In this document: piece after piece, positions 15,647 to 24,502 of the stretch
Layout: every line of letters begins with the position of its first letter
Position numbering within the stretch: the stretch's first letter is position 1
From: G958295935 sp965224235
GTDB lineage: Bacteria; Chloroflexota; Dehalococcoidia; Lucifugimonadales; Lucifugimonadaceae
Assembly (NCBI GenBank): GCA_965224235.1
Contig: CBDCYP010000001.1
Coordinates: 186,001 to 250,000 of the forward strand
Direction: 5' to 3'
Length of the DNA: 64,000 nucleotides
Notes under the pieces: model-generated
What the model was told of the DNA's origin: nothing
The model's database searches: none
The model's input: only the letters and a program-made list of their open reading frames with translations
Program-made: the position numbers and the translations under genes

Positions 15647-16243
15647 TCAGGGCCTGCCGTATGTGCCAGTCAGTTTCCCGACGGCGACGACCTTGCCGCG
15701 GAGCGCGGTTACGACGTCTTCGCTCTTAACGCCAAGTGACAACGCGAGGGGTTCGCTGAGCGCGTACACCCAGAAACGGTATTCGTGCGGACTGCCTGCC
15801 GGGGGGCACGGACCTGAATATCCATTTCTACCGAACCCGTTCTGGCCGTGGATTGCTCCCTCCGGCAGCAACGCCGCATTCCCGACCTTTTCCGCAAGAC
15901 CCCGGATGTCTACTGACAGATCAATGACAGTCCAGTGAATGAACGCGCCTCCGGGGGCGTCGGGATCGTCGACGAAAACGACAATCGAACGGCTGCTCGC
16001 AGGCGGATCGCTCCAATGGAGATCGGGTGAAATGTCTTCGCCGTCACAGGTGTGCTTCCGCGGGATCTCCTCACCGTCGTCGAAACCGTTGCTGGTGACT
16101 ATTATCCCCGAGACGGTCCCGTTGGCAGGTAACACCTCTTCCGAATTTGGTCCACCGCCGCGGCAAGACAGCAGAACAATTACCGCAACGGCGAGTAACG
16201 CCGTGGCAGCTGAGGCGCGCCCCTGCGGCAATTCAGCCGGCAT
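15647..16243 (-). CDS. YbhB/YbcL family (PEBP/Raf kinase inhibitor-like) lipoprotein
   Basis: 198 residues from the ATG at 16243 (16273 is a longer option). The hydrophobic signal ends at LLSC in ALLAVAVIVLLSC, a likely lipobox. The PEBP core follows: IPRKHTCDGEDISPDLHWSDPPASSRSIVVFVDDPDAPGG, FIHWTVIDLS, GRNGYSGPCPPAGSPHEYRFWVYAL. Overlaps the HEPN gene end by 11 bp. These proteins bind anionic phospholipid-like ligands; the role in this locus is unclear. Confidence 0.9.
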   Translation of the reverse strand: MPAELPQGRASAATALLAVAVIVLLSCRGGGPNSEEVLPANGTVSGIIVTSNGFDDGEEIPRKHTCDGEDISPDLHWSDPPASSRSIVVFVDDPDAPGGAFIHWTVIDLSVDIRGLAEKVGNAALLPEGAIHGQNGFGRNGYSGPCPPAGSPHEYRFWVYALSEPLALSLGVKSEDVVTALRGKVVAVGKLTGTYGRP

Positions 16244-16667
16244 GGGCCGGATCGTTGTAGGACAGACGCTCATTGACGAAGGCCCTCACGTCCCCGGCCA
16301 CCTCGAGGGCACGTTCGGAATCAAGGCCCTCGTAGGTCTCGGCCGGCACTCCACCCGGCAAACCGGACGGGTATCGCGCTCCGAGATAGTGTTTGTCGAG
16401 CAACATGGCGATAGACCTGATGAAGTCGAACGACGGGTCGAGGGCCATTGCGTCCTGGCACAGATCAGACAGGGAGTGCCCCCAGACGCTCTCGGCACCC
16501 CTCGAATAGAGGTACCCGGCGACTGCCTTCTCAGCAGACTGATGGCACATGAAGGAAGCTAGGGCATGGCGCCCGGAATCGGCCGCCATCCGGGCGTCAT
16601 TCAGATCGTGTTCGGACTGCGCAAGCCATCTCCTGGCCTGTGTCTCTGCCGTTCCATTACCCACCAA
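16233..16667 (-). CDS. HEPN domain protein
   Basis: 144 residues. HEPN features: RWLAQSEHDLNDARMAADSGRHALASFMCHQSAEKAVAGYLY, HSLSDLCQDA, and LLDKHYLGARYPSG near the C-terminus, the form usual in HEPN partners of minimal nucleotidyltransferases. HEPN/MNT pairs act as toxin-antitoxin modules or as accessory pairs. The gene overlaps the upstream nucleotidyltransferase by 11 bp. Confidence 0.88.
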   Translation of the reverse strand: MVGNGTAETQARRWLAQSEHDLNDARMAADSGRHALASFMCHQSAEKAVAGYLYSRGAESVWGHSLSDLCQDAMALDPSFDFIRSIAMLLDKHYLGARYPSGLPGGVPAETYEGLDSERALEVAGDVRAFVNERLSYNDPAHAG

Positions 16668-16992
16668 AAATGACCTCTCCGTATGCCTGTGTCTCGACCA
16701 GCAAGGGATCGGAGTCGGCGAGCTGTTCGAATTCGTCAGGAGTGTAGACGAGGAACCGCGTTCCGACCGACGGCCGCAAATGGGTGACCCAAAAGTCGGC
16801 CCTTCGGTGGAACGGTTCGTTTGTGTCCTGGACGAGGACCAGATCCAACTCCGTGTCGGGCTGAATGTTTCCCTTTGCTACGTCCCCGATCAGGTATGCG
16901 CGGTGTGCGCCATATGGCGGCATTTCGGATGCGAAACGTTCCAGTTCTGCTTCGAGCAGTTGTCGGCGCTGTCGGGCAAACCCGAACATCAT
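16657..16992 (-). CDS. MNT-type nucleotidyltransferase domain protein (degenerate motif)
   Basis: 111 residues from the ATG at 16992; longer starts would run into the neighbouring gene. The strand-loop AYLIGDVAKGNIQPDTELDLVLVQD corresponds to the G-S-x(n)-D-x-D motif, but Gly-Ser is Gly-Asp and the first catalytic Asp of D-x-D is Glu. In MntA/HepT-type pairs the nucleotidyltransferase AMPylates or neutralises the HEPN toxin; with these changes the mechanism may be binding only (inference). Confidence 0.82.
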   Translation of the reverse strand: MMFGFARQRRQLLEAELERFASEMPPYGAHRAYLIGDVAKGNIQPDTELDLVLVQDTNEPFHRRADFWVTHLRPSVGTRFLVYTPDEFEQLADSDPLLVETQAYGEVIFGG

Positions 16993-17083
16993 GGGCAAAG
17001 GATTATCGTCCGCAGTCCGTCCAAGGTCATGTCTGGTGATGGGGCCCTTGTCGCATGAGCCTAGACTAAACGAAACCCCTGCA

Positions 17084-18115
17084 TCATACCGTGTAGAGCG
17101 TCGGAGAATTCCTTGGCGGGGCCACTTCGCCCTCGGCAAGCCGATACGCCTCTTTCTTAAACACCTGCACCCTGTGCCGGCCAAAGTCAGGTGCGTACAT
17201 GAGGCCGTCAGGACCGATCCGCATCGACGTGGGCGACACAAAGTTCTTTTCCGGCTCGGTGCTGACAGTTTCCCGGGCCCTCAAGGCCGAGACGTTGTTC
17301 TGGATGTATATCCTGCCGATCTTCGACAACGTCGCATCGCCTCTGAATTGCCGCACGTAACGCCCATTCGGGTCGAACAACTGGATGCGGTTGTTTCCGC
17401 GGTCCGCAACATAGATGTCACCATGGAAGTCAACTTCGATCCCAGCCGGCCGGTTTAGTTCCCCGTTGCCGTTTCCCGAACTCCCGAAACTCATCAGGTG
17501 GTCCCCATCCGGCGTGAACCGTTGAATGCGGTCGTTTCGCCAGTCGGAAACGAGAATCATGCCTTCGTCGTCGACGGCCACGCCCCACGGCATGTTCAAC
17601 TGCCCGTCCCCATCTCCCAACGACCCGAACCCCGATTCAAACCGGCCGTCCTTGGAGAACTTCTGGATCCGGTGATTCAGAGTGTCCGACACATAGATGT
17701 TTTCATCGGCGTCGAACGCCATCCCGGATGGTCGATTCAACTCGCCGGGCGCCGAACCATGCGTCCCCCAGGCTTTGATCAAATCGCCCTTGGGGTCGAG
17801 AATCATCACCTGATGCTTCGCCTCGTCGCTCACAAAGAAGGCCCCGTCGCTGTCCCTTAACAGGGTCACCGGCCATTCGAAATTACCGCCGCCGATCGTG
17901 CCCAGGTCTTCGTCTTCCCAGTTGATGAGGCGCAGGTTGTTTCCGATGCCGCGCTGTCTGCACAGCACGTACATAATCCCGTCGTCTCCGAACGCGATGT
18001 CGACGGGGTTTTGGGTCACTCGCCGCATCCCGAGTGTTGCATAGTAGGGGTAGCCCGCCCTAAGCAGGGCATAGGGACGGCTTCCGTTCGAGGTTTTTTG
18101 TGCCTGCATCGCCAT
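17084..18115 (-). CDS. NHL-repeat beta-propeller protein
   Basis: 343 residues made of repeated NHL blades, each with the pattern G-x-a-x-D-x-x-x-x-a-x-V-S-D-x-x-N-x-R-I-Q-K-F. Examples are MAFDADENIYVSDTLNHRIQKF, VAVDDEGMILVSDWRNDRIQRF and IEVDFHGDIYVADRGNNRIQLF. About six blades are visible. GGAG lies 5 nt before the ATG. No signal peptide, so probably cytoplasmic or exported by other means. Function beyond a binding scaffold cannot be given. Confidence 0.88.
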   Translation of the reverse strand: MAMQAQKTSNGSRPYALLRAGYPYYATLGMRRVTQNPVDIAFGDDGIMYVLCRQRGIGNNLRLINWEDEDLGTIGGGNFEWPVTLLRDSDGAFFVSDEAKHQVMILDPKGDLIKAWGTHGSAPGELNRPSGMAFDADENIYVSDTLNHRIQKFSKDGRFESGFGSLGDGDGQLNMPWGVAVDDEGMILVSDWRNDRIQRFTPDGDHLMSFGSSGNGNGELNRPAGIEVDFHGDIYVADRGNNRIQLFDPNGRYVRQFRGDATLSKIGRIYIQNNVSALRARETVSTEPEKNFVSPTSMRIGPDGLMYAPDFGRHRVQVFKKEAYRLAEGEVAPPRNSPTLYTV

Positions 18116-18269
18116 GAATCTCCGGATTTCCTGTTTTGACCGGTGTTTGCGTCTGGCCTTAAAGGGTGTCTGGTAGTACCAATTCGTCTTGACTTCTTCG
18201 CCAATTCAGCAAGGGCGGATTTCATACCCGCCCCTACGCCGGTCGGTTGTTCCCTATATTGACACCTTA

Positions 18270-19457
18270 TTAAACGCCGACCAGAGTCTTTTTGAACGGC
18301 TGGATCTGTTCGAAATCGCCGTTGACGAATTCCCTCGGATCTATGCCCATCCACTGTTCGAGCAGCGTGCCGTAGATGCCGCGGAAGTCGATGGTGTGCC
18401 TCATGTCTTCGTCGTTGAGCCAGTCCTTGCGTTCGATCGACGGGTATTCGGAGTAGAGGCCTCCATCGACATTTTCACCGATGATGAACGCTCCTCCACC
18501 AGAGCCGTGGTCGGTGCCGCTCCCGTTGTCCTGAATCCTGCGGCCGAACTCGGTGAACACAAGGATGGCCACCTCTTCTGCTGCGTCGTGCTCGCGGAGG
18601 TCGGTCAAGAAGTCAACAATCGCCGTTGACAGTTCCCCAAGCAGCTTGGCGTGCGCCGGCATTTCCTGGGCGTGGTGATCGTAACCGCCGTGTTGCGTGT
18701 AGAAGATGCGCGTGCCGAGGCCCGCCGTATGCACCCTGGCAACGTCCCGCAGCCCCTGAGCTATCTGGTTGTCCGCATATTCGACGGTAGACGCATAGCG
18801 TTGCGGGGCCACCGAGATCAGGTCGGCGCCGCGCAAGACGTCCTGACCGGTCTGACCGAGGTAATCCATCACGACTCCGGAGCCGATAGCGGGCGTGTAG
18901 ACCCGCTTAAACGTTTCGAGCCGTCGTTCCCGTTCCTGGTGGCGTTCGATACCGGTCATCAGGCCGTAGTTGTCGAGATTGCCGACCGACGTGGCCGTCA
19001 CTCCGGGCGCGGCCATTGCGCGCGGCAGGCCGCGGCCGAAGCTGACGCCTGTCAGTGGGTTTTTGCCCTCGGGGTCGATCTCCCGGATCACTTTAGCCAG
19101 CCAACCCTCCGTGGCGATTTCGTTCGGCTCGCACGTGTGCCAAATGTCCATCGCCCTGAAGTGAGACCGGCTCGAGTTTTCGTAGCCAATACCCTGTACG
19201 ATCGCCACGTTCCCTTCGGTGTACAGGTCCCTCAGCACACTCGCGGACGGGTGGAACGCCAATTCACCGTTGATCGGCAGCGCCTTGTCTTCCGGAATTC
19301 CTACCAGCGGCCGGCTGTTGTGGTAGATCCCGTTGGTGAACGGGATCAACGTATTCATAAAGTCGTTGCCGCCCGAAAGCTGGATGATTACCAGTACGGG
19401 TTCTTTTTTCTTTCCGTTTCGGCCGTTTTCCAAGTTGGGACGCCTCCTGTCAATCAC
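18270..19457 (-). CDS. DUF1501 family protein
   Basis: 395 residues. Typical DUF1501 (sulfatase/alkaline-phosphatase-like fold) features: LVIIQLSGGNDFMNTLIPF, YHNSRPLVGIP, LAFHPSASVLRDLY, VAIVQGIGYENSSRSHFRAMDIWHT, TRIFYTQHGGYDHHAQEMPAHAKLL and EFGRRIQDNGSGTDHGSGGGAFIIG. The metal-type Asp/His residues are present. Overlaps the upstream DUF1800 gene by 4 bp. The DUF1800-DUF1501 pair is common, but its substrate is not established. Confidence 0.92.
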   Translation of the reverse strand: MIDRRRPNLENGRNGKKKEPVLVIIQLSGGNDFMNTLIPFTNGIYHNSRPLVGIPEDKALPINGELAFHPSASVLRDLYTEGNVAIVQGIGYENSSRSHFRAMDIWHTCEPNEIATEGWLAKVIREIDPEGKNPLTGVSFGRGLPRAMAAPGVTATSVGNLDNYGLMTGIERHQERERRLETFKRVYTPAIGSGVVMDYLGQTGQDVLRGADLISVAPQRYASTVEYADNQIAQGLRDVARVHTAGLGTRIFYTQHGGYDHHAQEMPAHAKLLGELSTAIVDFLTDLREHDAAEEVAILVFTEFGRRIQDNGSGTDHGSGGGAFIIGENVDGGLYSEYPSIERKDWLNDEDMRHTIDFRGIYGTLLEQWMGIDPREFVNGDFEQIQPFKKTLVGV

Positions 19458-20857
19458 GCGAACTGATACTCCCTTGTCGCTACGACAAGGGTCAGCATCT
19501 CCCGGATTCGTTCTTCGCTTCGCTTGCGTTCGGTTTCGTTGCCAAAGGTGAGGTCGCCCTCTTCTTCGGCCAGATGGATCAACTCCTGCCGGGTTTCATC
19601 GGCGAGCCCGACAAAGCCTGACAGCTCTTCGACTATGTCTACGAACCGTTCCGCTGAGACCGGCCCCCCGGACGACGCCAGCGTATCGACGATCCGGCGC
19701 GTTCCAAGCTTTTTCAGATCGCTCACCATATCCACCGCATAGTTGATTCGTTCGGTGAGGGTTCCGCCGTCGATCCACTCTTTCCCGGTGTGCCATCCCT
19801 CGACGGTAGGGGGGTCCATGAGGCGTTGACCCATGGCTGCGAGAGTACCCTCAATGTTTTCCAGCCCGGGTTCCAGCATCCGAAACTCGCCCGATAGTTT
19901 GATGACGCCTGCTACGTACTCTGTGGGCGATTTGACCCTGCTGTGCGTTGCGTTCTTGAAGAATTCCGAGTTGAGGAGCGTCCTCATGACCGAGCGCATA
20001 TCGGCGTCGGAGCCTATATAGGCTGCGACCAACGTATCGATCGCGGCCGGATCGCGTGGAGCTTCGATGCTCCACGCCGGCACCTGGGACTCGTCGGCGA
20101 CAAAGAAGTTGTAAAGGTGTCGGGAGATGAATCGTGCGGTGGCTTCCTGGTTCACGATAATTTCGATGATGTCTTCGCCGTTGAAGTTCCCTGTGTGACC
20201 CAGGAACGTCTTCTCGCCGTCATCGTGATCGTCGGGACGGTAGACAAACCTGCTGTCGAAGTGACCGTACGGATAGAGCGGCAAGGGCTGCTCGAATGTC
20301 CAGCCAGTAAAGGCCCGTGCGACATTCTTGATGTCGGTCTCCGTGTAGTTGCCGATCCCCATCGAAAACAGTTCGAGAAGTTCCCGGCCGTAGTTTTCGT
20401 TGATCGCGCCCGAGTGGTTTTCACAGTTGTCCAGCCAGTAGATCATGGCCGGGTCTTGCGACAAGCGGAGGAGAATGGTCCGCAGGTTCAACAACCCCAT
20501 TTCGCGGAACATCTGGATCTGGTTGATCATCGTTGGAGTATGTTCGCTCTTCGTCCAGCCGGTCGCGAAGACGTGGTGCCAAAAGAGCGCCATCTTTTCT
20601 TCGAGCGGCCGGTGCGAATTTGTCATCCGGTACATCCATCGGGCATTCCAGTCGCCTTGACCGTCTTTACTCGTGGTGTGCGGCAAGTAGCGAGAGATGA
20701 TGTCATCGTCCACTTCCGGCATGCGCTCAGGATGGACCAGTTCTTCAACGACGTCCTCGTAAGACCGGCCGGCGAGCCTGTCAAGGTCTTCCGCCGATGC
20801 TCCAAATCCGGCCCTGCGGAGGAGGTGGGCCGCTAGCTGGCGGTTTTCATCGGTCAT
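19454..20857 (-). CDS. DUF1800 family protein
   Basis: 467 residues. Family markers: the N-terminal HLLRRAGFGASAEDLDRLA, MALFWHHVFATGWTKS, INENYGRELLELFSMGIGNYTETDIKNVARAFTGW, HDDGEKTFLGHTGNFNGEDIIEII, and VKSPTEYVAGVIKL. GGGAGGGTG precedes the ATG by about 5 nt. First gene of the DUF1800-DUF1501 operon. No cleavable signal peptide seen, unlike many relatives. Confidence 0.92.
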   Translation of the reverse strand: MTDENRQLAAHLLRRAGFGASAEDLDRLAGRSYEDVVEELVHPERMPEVDDDIISRYLPHTTSKDGQGDWNARWMYRMTNSHRPLEEKMALFWHHVFATGWTKSEHTPTMINQIQMFREMGLLNLRTILLRLSQDPAMIYWLDNCENHSGAINENYGRELLELFSMGIGNYTETDIKNVARAFTGWTFEQPLPLYPYGHFDSRFVYRPDDHDDGEKTFLGHTGNFNGEDIIEIIVNQEATARFISRHLYNFFVADESQVPAWSIEAPRDPAAIDTLVAAYIGSDADMRSVMRTLLNSEFFKNATHSRVKSPTEYVAGVIKLSGEFRMLEPGLENIEGTLAAMGQRLMDPPTVEGWHTGKEWIDGGTLTERINYAVDMVSDLKKLGTRRIVDTLASSGGPVSAERFVDIVEELSGFVGLADETRQELIHLAEEEGDLTFGNETERKRSEERIREMLTLVVATREYQFA

Positions 20858-21081
20858 TAATCACCCTCCCGTTGCTGCTCCAGACGGGTTGAACCATCCT
20901 GAATTCTACTAATTTCTACGGTCAAAGCGTAAACCTCAAGTCGCGCTGCTTGTGCGTGCGCGGCGACAAGGTATAGGCAACATGCGCGGCCATTTCGCAC
21001 ACTTTAACGCATATCGGGGGCATGGGGATTCAGGGTTGATAGGCCCGGCAGGTTGACCGAATGACCAGAGAGAGGGTCGTC

Positions 21082-22731
21082 TTACCCGATGCAGGAATCC
21101 AGTTTGGCCATCTCGAGGGCGAACCACATGGCCATCGCTCCACCCCTGTCATCGCGGCCGGACACGGCAGGGCGGTCCAGATACTCCCTGACCGACGTTT
21201 GAGGGCCCGTACCTGCGCATACGTCCACCAGGCCACCATCTTCGTCAATGCTCTCCAACGCCGCATCCCAACACCGTGTGAGTCCCGATAAGTACGACCC
21301 GTCCAGCCAGCCGTGACGCAAGCCGCGGGCGAGGGCGATCCCTACCATGCAGGTGGCGCTCAACTCTTCGTACGAACCTGGAAAGTCGGTCAACTGGCGC
21401 TGTTTTCCCGATGGCGCGGCGTGCTGGAGCAACGCAATCAGATGAGCCCTGTGCGCCTCGGCCAATTTCGAACGGACCGGCGAATCAGCTGGCAGGTACG
21501 TAAGCGCCTCGGCGTACCCGAGCGCTGCGAACCCGTTCCCTCGTCCCCACGAGAACCTCGAACCCTGACAGTGGTCGAATAACCGGTCCGTCCTTTGAAC
21601 ACCAGACTGCATGCAGTCACGCATGTACCGTTCCAGCAAGGCGCTATAGCGGTTGTTCCCGGTCAACCGATACGCTTGCCCGAGAACGGTCGCCGCGAAA
21701 AACATGTCCTCGACGCGAAAATCGACATCCGCAGGGGAAGGCGGTATCGACTCGCCCTGATCTTCAAACCGGTCAGCCGCAAACAGGAACAGTTTTTTCG
21801 CCTGTCCGTCGCCGGTAGTCCGGGCCAGATCGCACGCCCACGTCAGGCCTGCGAGCGCGGCGCCATCGGGGCCTGAGTCAAGAAACGAACTTGGGGCTGT
21901 GAGCAGCGATTCCGTTAGTTCTCTAATGTTCCCCGTCGGGTCGGCCTGCGTAATGCCCATTTCCCAGGCGGCCAGCCGTCCCCCGATCGAGACCCCCTGC
22001 GTGTACACGACCGGATCGAGCGTGTACCCGTAAACGCCAACCAATATCCGGACCACGTCGGCCGCGCTGCGCTCTCGGAGGGCGGCAAGGGAACGCCGCG
22101 CGCCCGACCGCTTAATCCCGGCTTCGATCCCGATCGCTATCAGCCTCCTGATTTCGGCGCCCAGATCCCCGCGAGGCGCTGTGATCCTCAGCCCGGGAAT
22201 GGCCCCCGGAGTATCTCCCGCCCCATTGCCAAAGGCCCCCAACAGGGAGTCATCCTCGACTCCTTCGCGGGCTGCGCCATACTGCTCGGCCGTCTTACTA
22301 TCCGTCGCGCGCCACTCGGTTGAATCCCCGCCGCGGACCTCCACGATCAGATCCGGGGCCAGGTAACCGATCCACCGCCATAGGTAACGAGCCACAGGGT
22401 CCGATTCATGGTCGAAAAACCCGTCGACAGGCGGGTAGGGCGCAGCGGGGACGCCGTTTCCGGCCGGACGCGGGGTGGGCACGACCGAAATAGCCGGGCC
22501 GCTTCCGGAGTTGTTTCCCATCTCTGGAACAACCTCTGCCAGAGCGTCGGTTACCGCCTGCCTCGGCGTCCCGCAAGTCAGGTCACCGATTACCAGAATG
22601 CTCGCTGGCGGACTCTCACGATCATAAGCACGACTATGGACCAATGCTTCAACAGCCCGCCCATCTCGATCCACACCGCACGCGTCTCGGATCCAGGCGT
22701 CAGACGCCATTAATAAGAGTCTTTCAGGCAT
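21082..22731 (-). CDS. GH88/GH105-like (unsaturated glycosidase-type) protein with extra N-terminal domain
   Basis: 549 residues. The C-terminal ~330 residues form an alpha6/alpha6-type repeat region with WACDLARTTGD, FRVEDMFFAATVLGQAYRLTG, HCQGSRFSWGRGNGFAALGYAEAL (the W-G-R-G-N-G loop of GH88/GH105) and DEDGGLVDVCAGTGP. The N-terminal ~200 residues (LVIGDLTCGTPRQAV, GYLAPDLIVEVRGGDS) form a different domain I cannot place; a carboxypeptidase-like fold is possible. Likely acts on unsaturated uronic or sugar-acid linkages (inference). Confidence 0.78.
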   Translation of the reverse strand: MPERLLLMASDAWIRDACGVDRDGRAVEALVHSRAYDRESPPASILVIGDLTCGTPRQAVTDALAEVVPEMGNNSGSGPAISVVPTPRPAGNGVPAAPYPPVDGFFDHESDPVARYLWRWIGYLAPDLIVEVRGGDSTEWRATDSKTAEQYGAAREGVEDDSLLGAFGNGAGDTPGAIPGLRITAPRGDLGAEIRRLIAIGIEAGIKRSGARRSLAALRERSAADVVRILVGVYGYTLDPVVYTQGVSIGGRLAAWEMGITQADPTGNIRELTESLLTAPSSFLDSGPDGAALAGLTWACDLARTTGDGQAKKLFLFAADRFEDQGESIPPSPADVDFRVEDMFFAATVLGQAYRLTGNNRYSALLERYMRDCMQSGVQRTDRLFDHCQGSRFSWGRGNGFAALGYAEALTYLPADSPVRSKLAEAHRAHLIALLQHAAPSGKQRQLTDFPGSYEELSATCMVGIALARGLRHGWLDGSYLSGLTRCWDAALESIDEDGGLVDVCAGTGPQTSVREYLDRPAVSGRDDRGGAMAMWFALEMAKLDSCIG

Positions 22732-22946
22732 GGTTCAAATCTCGGCCAAACTGTCTTTACTCCCAAAAAAATAAAGTGATTAGGATAGGGGCTGCGCCGC
22801 CAACTCCTCCTCCACTAATGCCGTCTCAACCCTATTAGGGGCCTCTCAGAAACGCCCAAACAGTTGGAATTGCAGTGGTCTCCGTGCTCGGGGTTTTTGA
22901 AACATACGATTGACGGGACTCTTGTGCGGTCTCTTTGTCATGAGGT

Positions 22947-23978
22947 TCACACTCCCGCCAGGGTTTCGGCAGCCTGTCCCGCCCACTTTGAACCGGGATT
23001 TGCCTTGAGCAAGATGTTCAGGCTGTAGATAGCGTCTTCATCGCCGTTACGGGCCTTGGCGATGGCGTCCATGACGCCCTTATCGGCGAATCCGTCGTCC
23101 CACGGCACGACCCGGGTCTCCATGTCGTTCCAGTAGTAGGCGAGTTCATCGTTGTCGGGCCAGTCCTGGTAGATCGAATCCCAGCCCCACCTCGTGCCGG
23201 CGCCGCTGAGGTGTGGTTGCAACTGCCTGTCGTTAATCACGTCGCTCGCGGACTGATACCTGTTGTCGAGGGATAGCCGAATATGTTCGTCCGTTTCGTT
23301 CGGCAGCGCCTTGTGAACCGTGAGACTGTGGAATATCAGCGCGTCCCCGACTTCGTAATTGGTGGTGTGCCAACTGCCGCTCAACTGGTCTTCGTCGATT
23401 TTCAACATGCCGGCGCCGAGCGAAAAGTGGTGACCGAAAATCTCGCCCGACCAAGGCCGCGGGTGAATCGCAAGGCCGCCCAACTCAACGGGGCAGTCCG
23501 AAAGCGGAGTCCAACAGGTCAACGTATGGTACGAACCTTGGAAATGGACAAAGTCCTGATGGATCGGGGTCGTGTGCCGGTCCGACTGCGGGAACGACAT
23601 GCGGGCGACTTTACTGGGGTGAACGAGAACCTCACCGCCTACGAGTTTCTCCATGGTGGCGGTCAACTCAGGTGCGTGCGCCACGGCGTGGAACGAACGA
23701 AGTCCGTACAGGCATTGGTACACCTCCAGGTATGGAGGTTCCCCCTCGGCGCAACTCTTCGACTTGTCGACCCGCCCCTCCACGGGGTCCGTCCCCGGAA
23801 GCAGCCAGTCATGTTGCCTGTAAAGGTCGAGAATTTCCGACCTCAGTCCGCCGATCTGATCCGGTTCGATGAGCCGTTTGAAGAACAAGTAGCCCTCACC
23901 CAACAGCCTCGATTTCAGGGCGTCGGGTGAACCGAGGATGTCGTTCGAGACCCTTAATTCCTTCAAATTTGCGTCCAT
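22947..23978 (-). CDS. Phytanoyl-CoA dioxygenase (PhyH) family protein
   Basis: 343 residues, with AAGGA before the ATG. Fe(II)/2-oxoglutarate oxygenase facial triad: H-Q-D in TTPIHQDFVHFQGSYHTLTCW and the distal His in HSLTVHKALPN; an Arg follows in EHIRLSLDNRYQ. The N-terminal region has YLFFKRLIEPDQIGGLRSEIL as in other PhyH proteins. Expansion of PhyH genes fits a SAR202-like host. Substrate unknown. Confidence 0.92.
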   Translation of the reverse strand: MDANLKELRVSNDILGSPDALKSRLLGEGYLFFKRLIEPDQIGGLRSEILDLYRQHDWLLPGTDPVEGRVDKSKSCAEGEPPYLEVYQCLYGLRSFHAVAHAPELTATMEKLVGGEVLVHPSKVARMSFPQSDRHTTPIHQDFVHFQGSYHTLTCWTPLSDCPVELGGLAIHPRPWSGEIFGHHFSLGAGMLKIDEDQLSGSWHTTNYEVGDALIFHSLTVHKALPNETDEHIRLSLDNRYQSASDVINDRQLQPHLSGAGTRWGWDSIYQDWPDNDELAYYWNDMETRVVPWDDGFADKGVMDAIAKARNGDEDAIYSLNILLKANPGSKWAGQAAETLAGV

Positions 23979-24502
23979 CTTAATAGTCCTTTTTTCGCCA
24001 GACCAAGTGATCGGGGCATGCCGCTCAAGGATCTGGGCTCCTTCAGACTCGCTTCCGCCTGCAAAGCTCTTTGCCTGGTTGACCGGGTGACCAGAGGATG
24101 TGGTTCAAGTCCCCAAATCCCGTCGATTTCGATTCCGCCTACGATGTCGGTCACTTGGACGAACGCATTCCAGACCTCCGTGGAGGAACGCCAATATCAT
24201 AATATCGCTCGTCGCCGGCGGGAATAGCGTACGTGTTCCACCGCGCCGGGCATCTGCCGGGATCGGATACCGTCCACAGTCCCAAAATACACAAGTTGGG
24301 CCATGTTTCTCGCCCGGGAGATTTGGTCTATTCTTTAGGCAGTTGCTGCCGATGACAGCCAAGCGATATTCCGGCGGCAGGGCAAGCGTGAAGCGAGGTC
24401 AGAAAGGCCCGACGCAGTGGTCAGAAACCAACATTCCACCGAATTCCGGCAGCGGCGTCCTGTTCGCTCGGATAGGGTAGTTCCAGGCAGGCGACGTCTC
24501 AG
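23979..24502. other. Gene-free interval
   Basis: About 520 bp between divergent genes. No frame here has recognisable protein features, and no tRNA or strong terminator was seen. It presumably holds the promoters of phyH (leftward) and the ATPase operon (rightward). Confidence 0.4.

Noticed and set aside
24054..24125. tRNA-like GGTTCAAGTCCCC near 24110
   Set aside because: No acceptor, D or anticodon stem can be formed around it.
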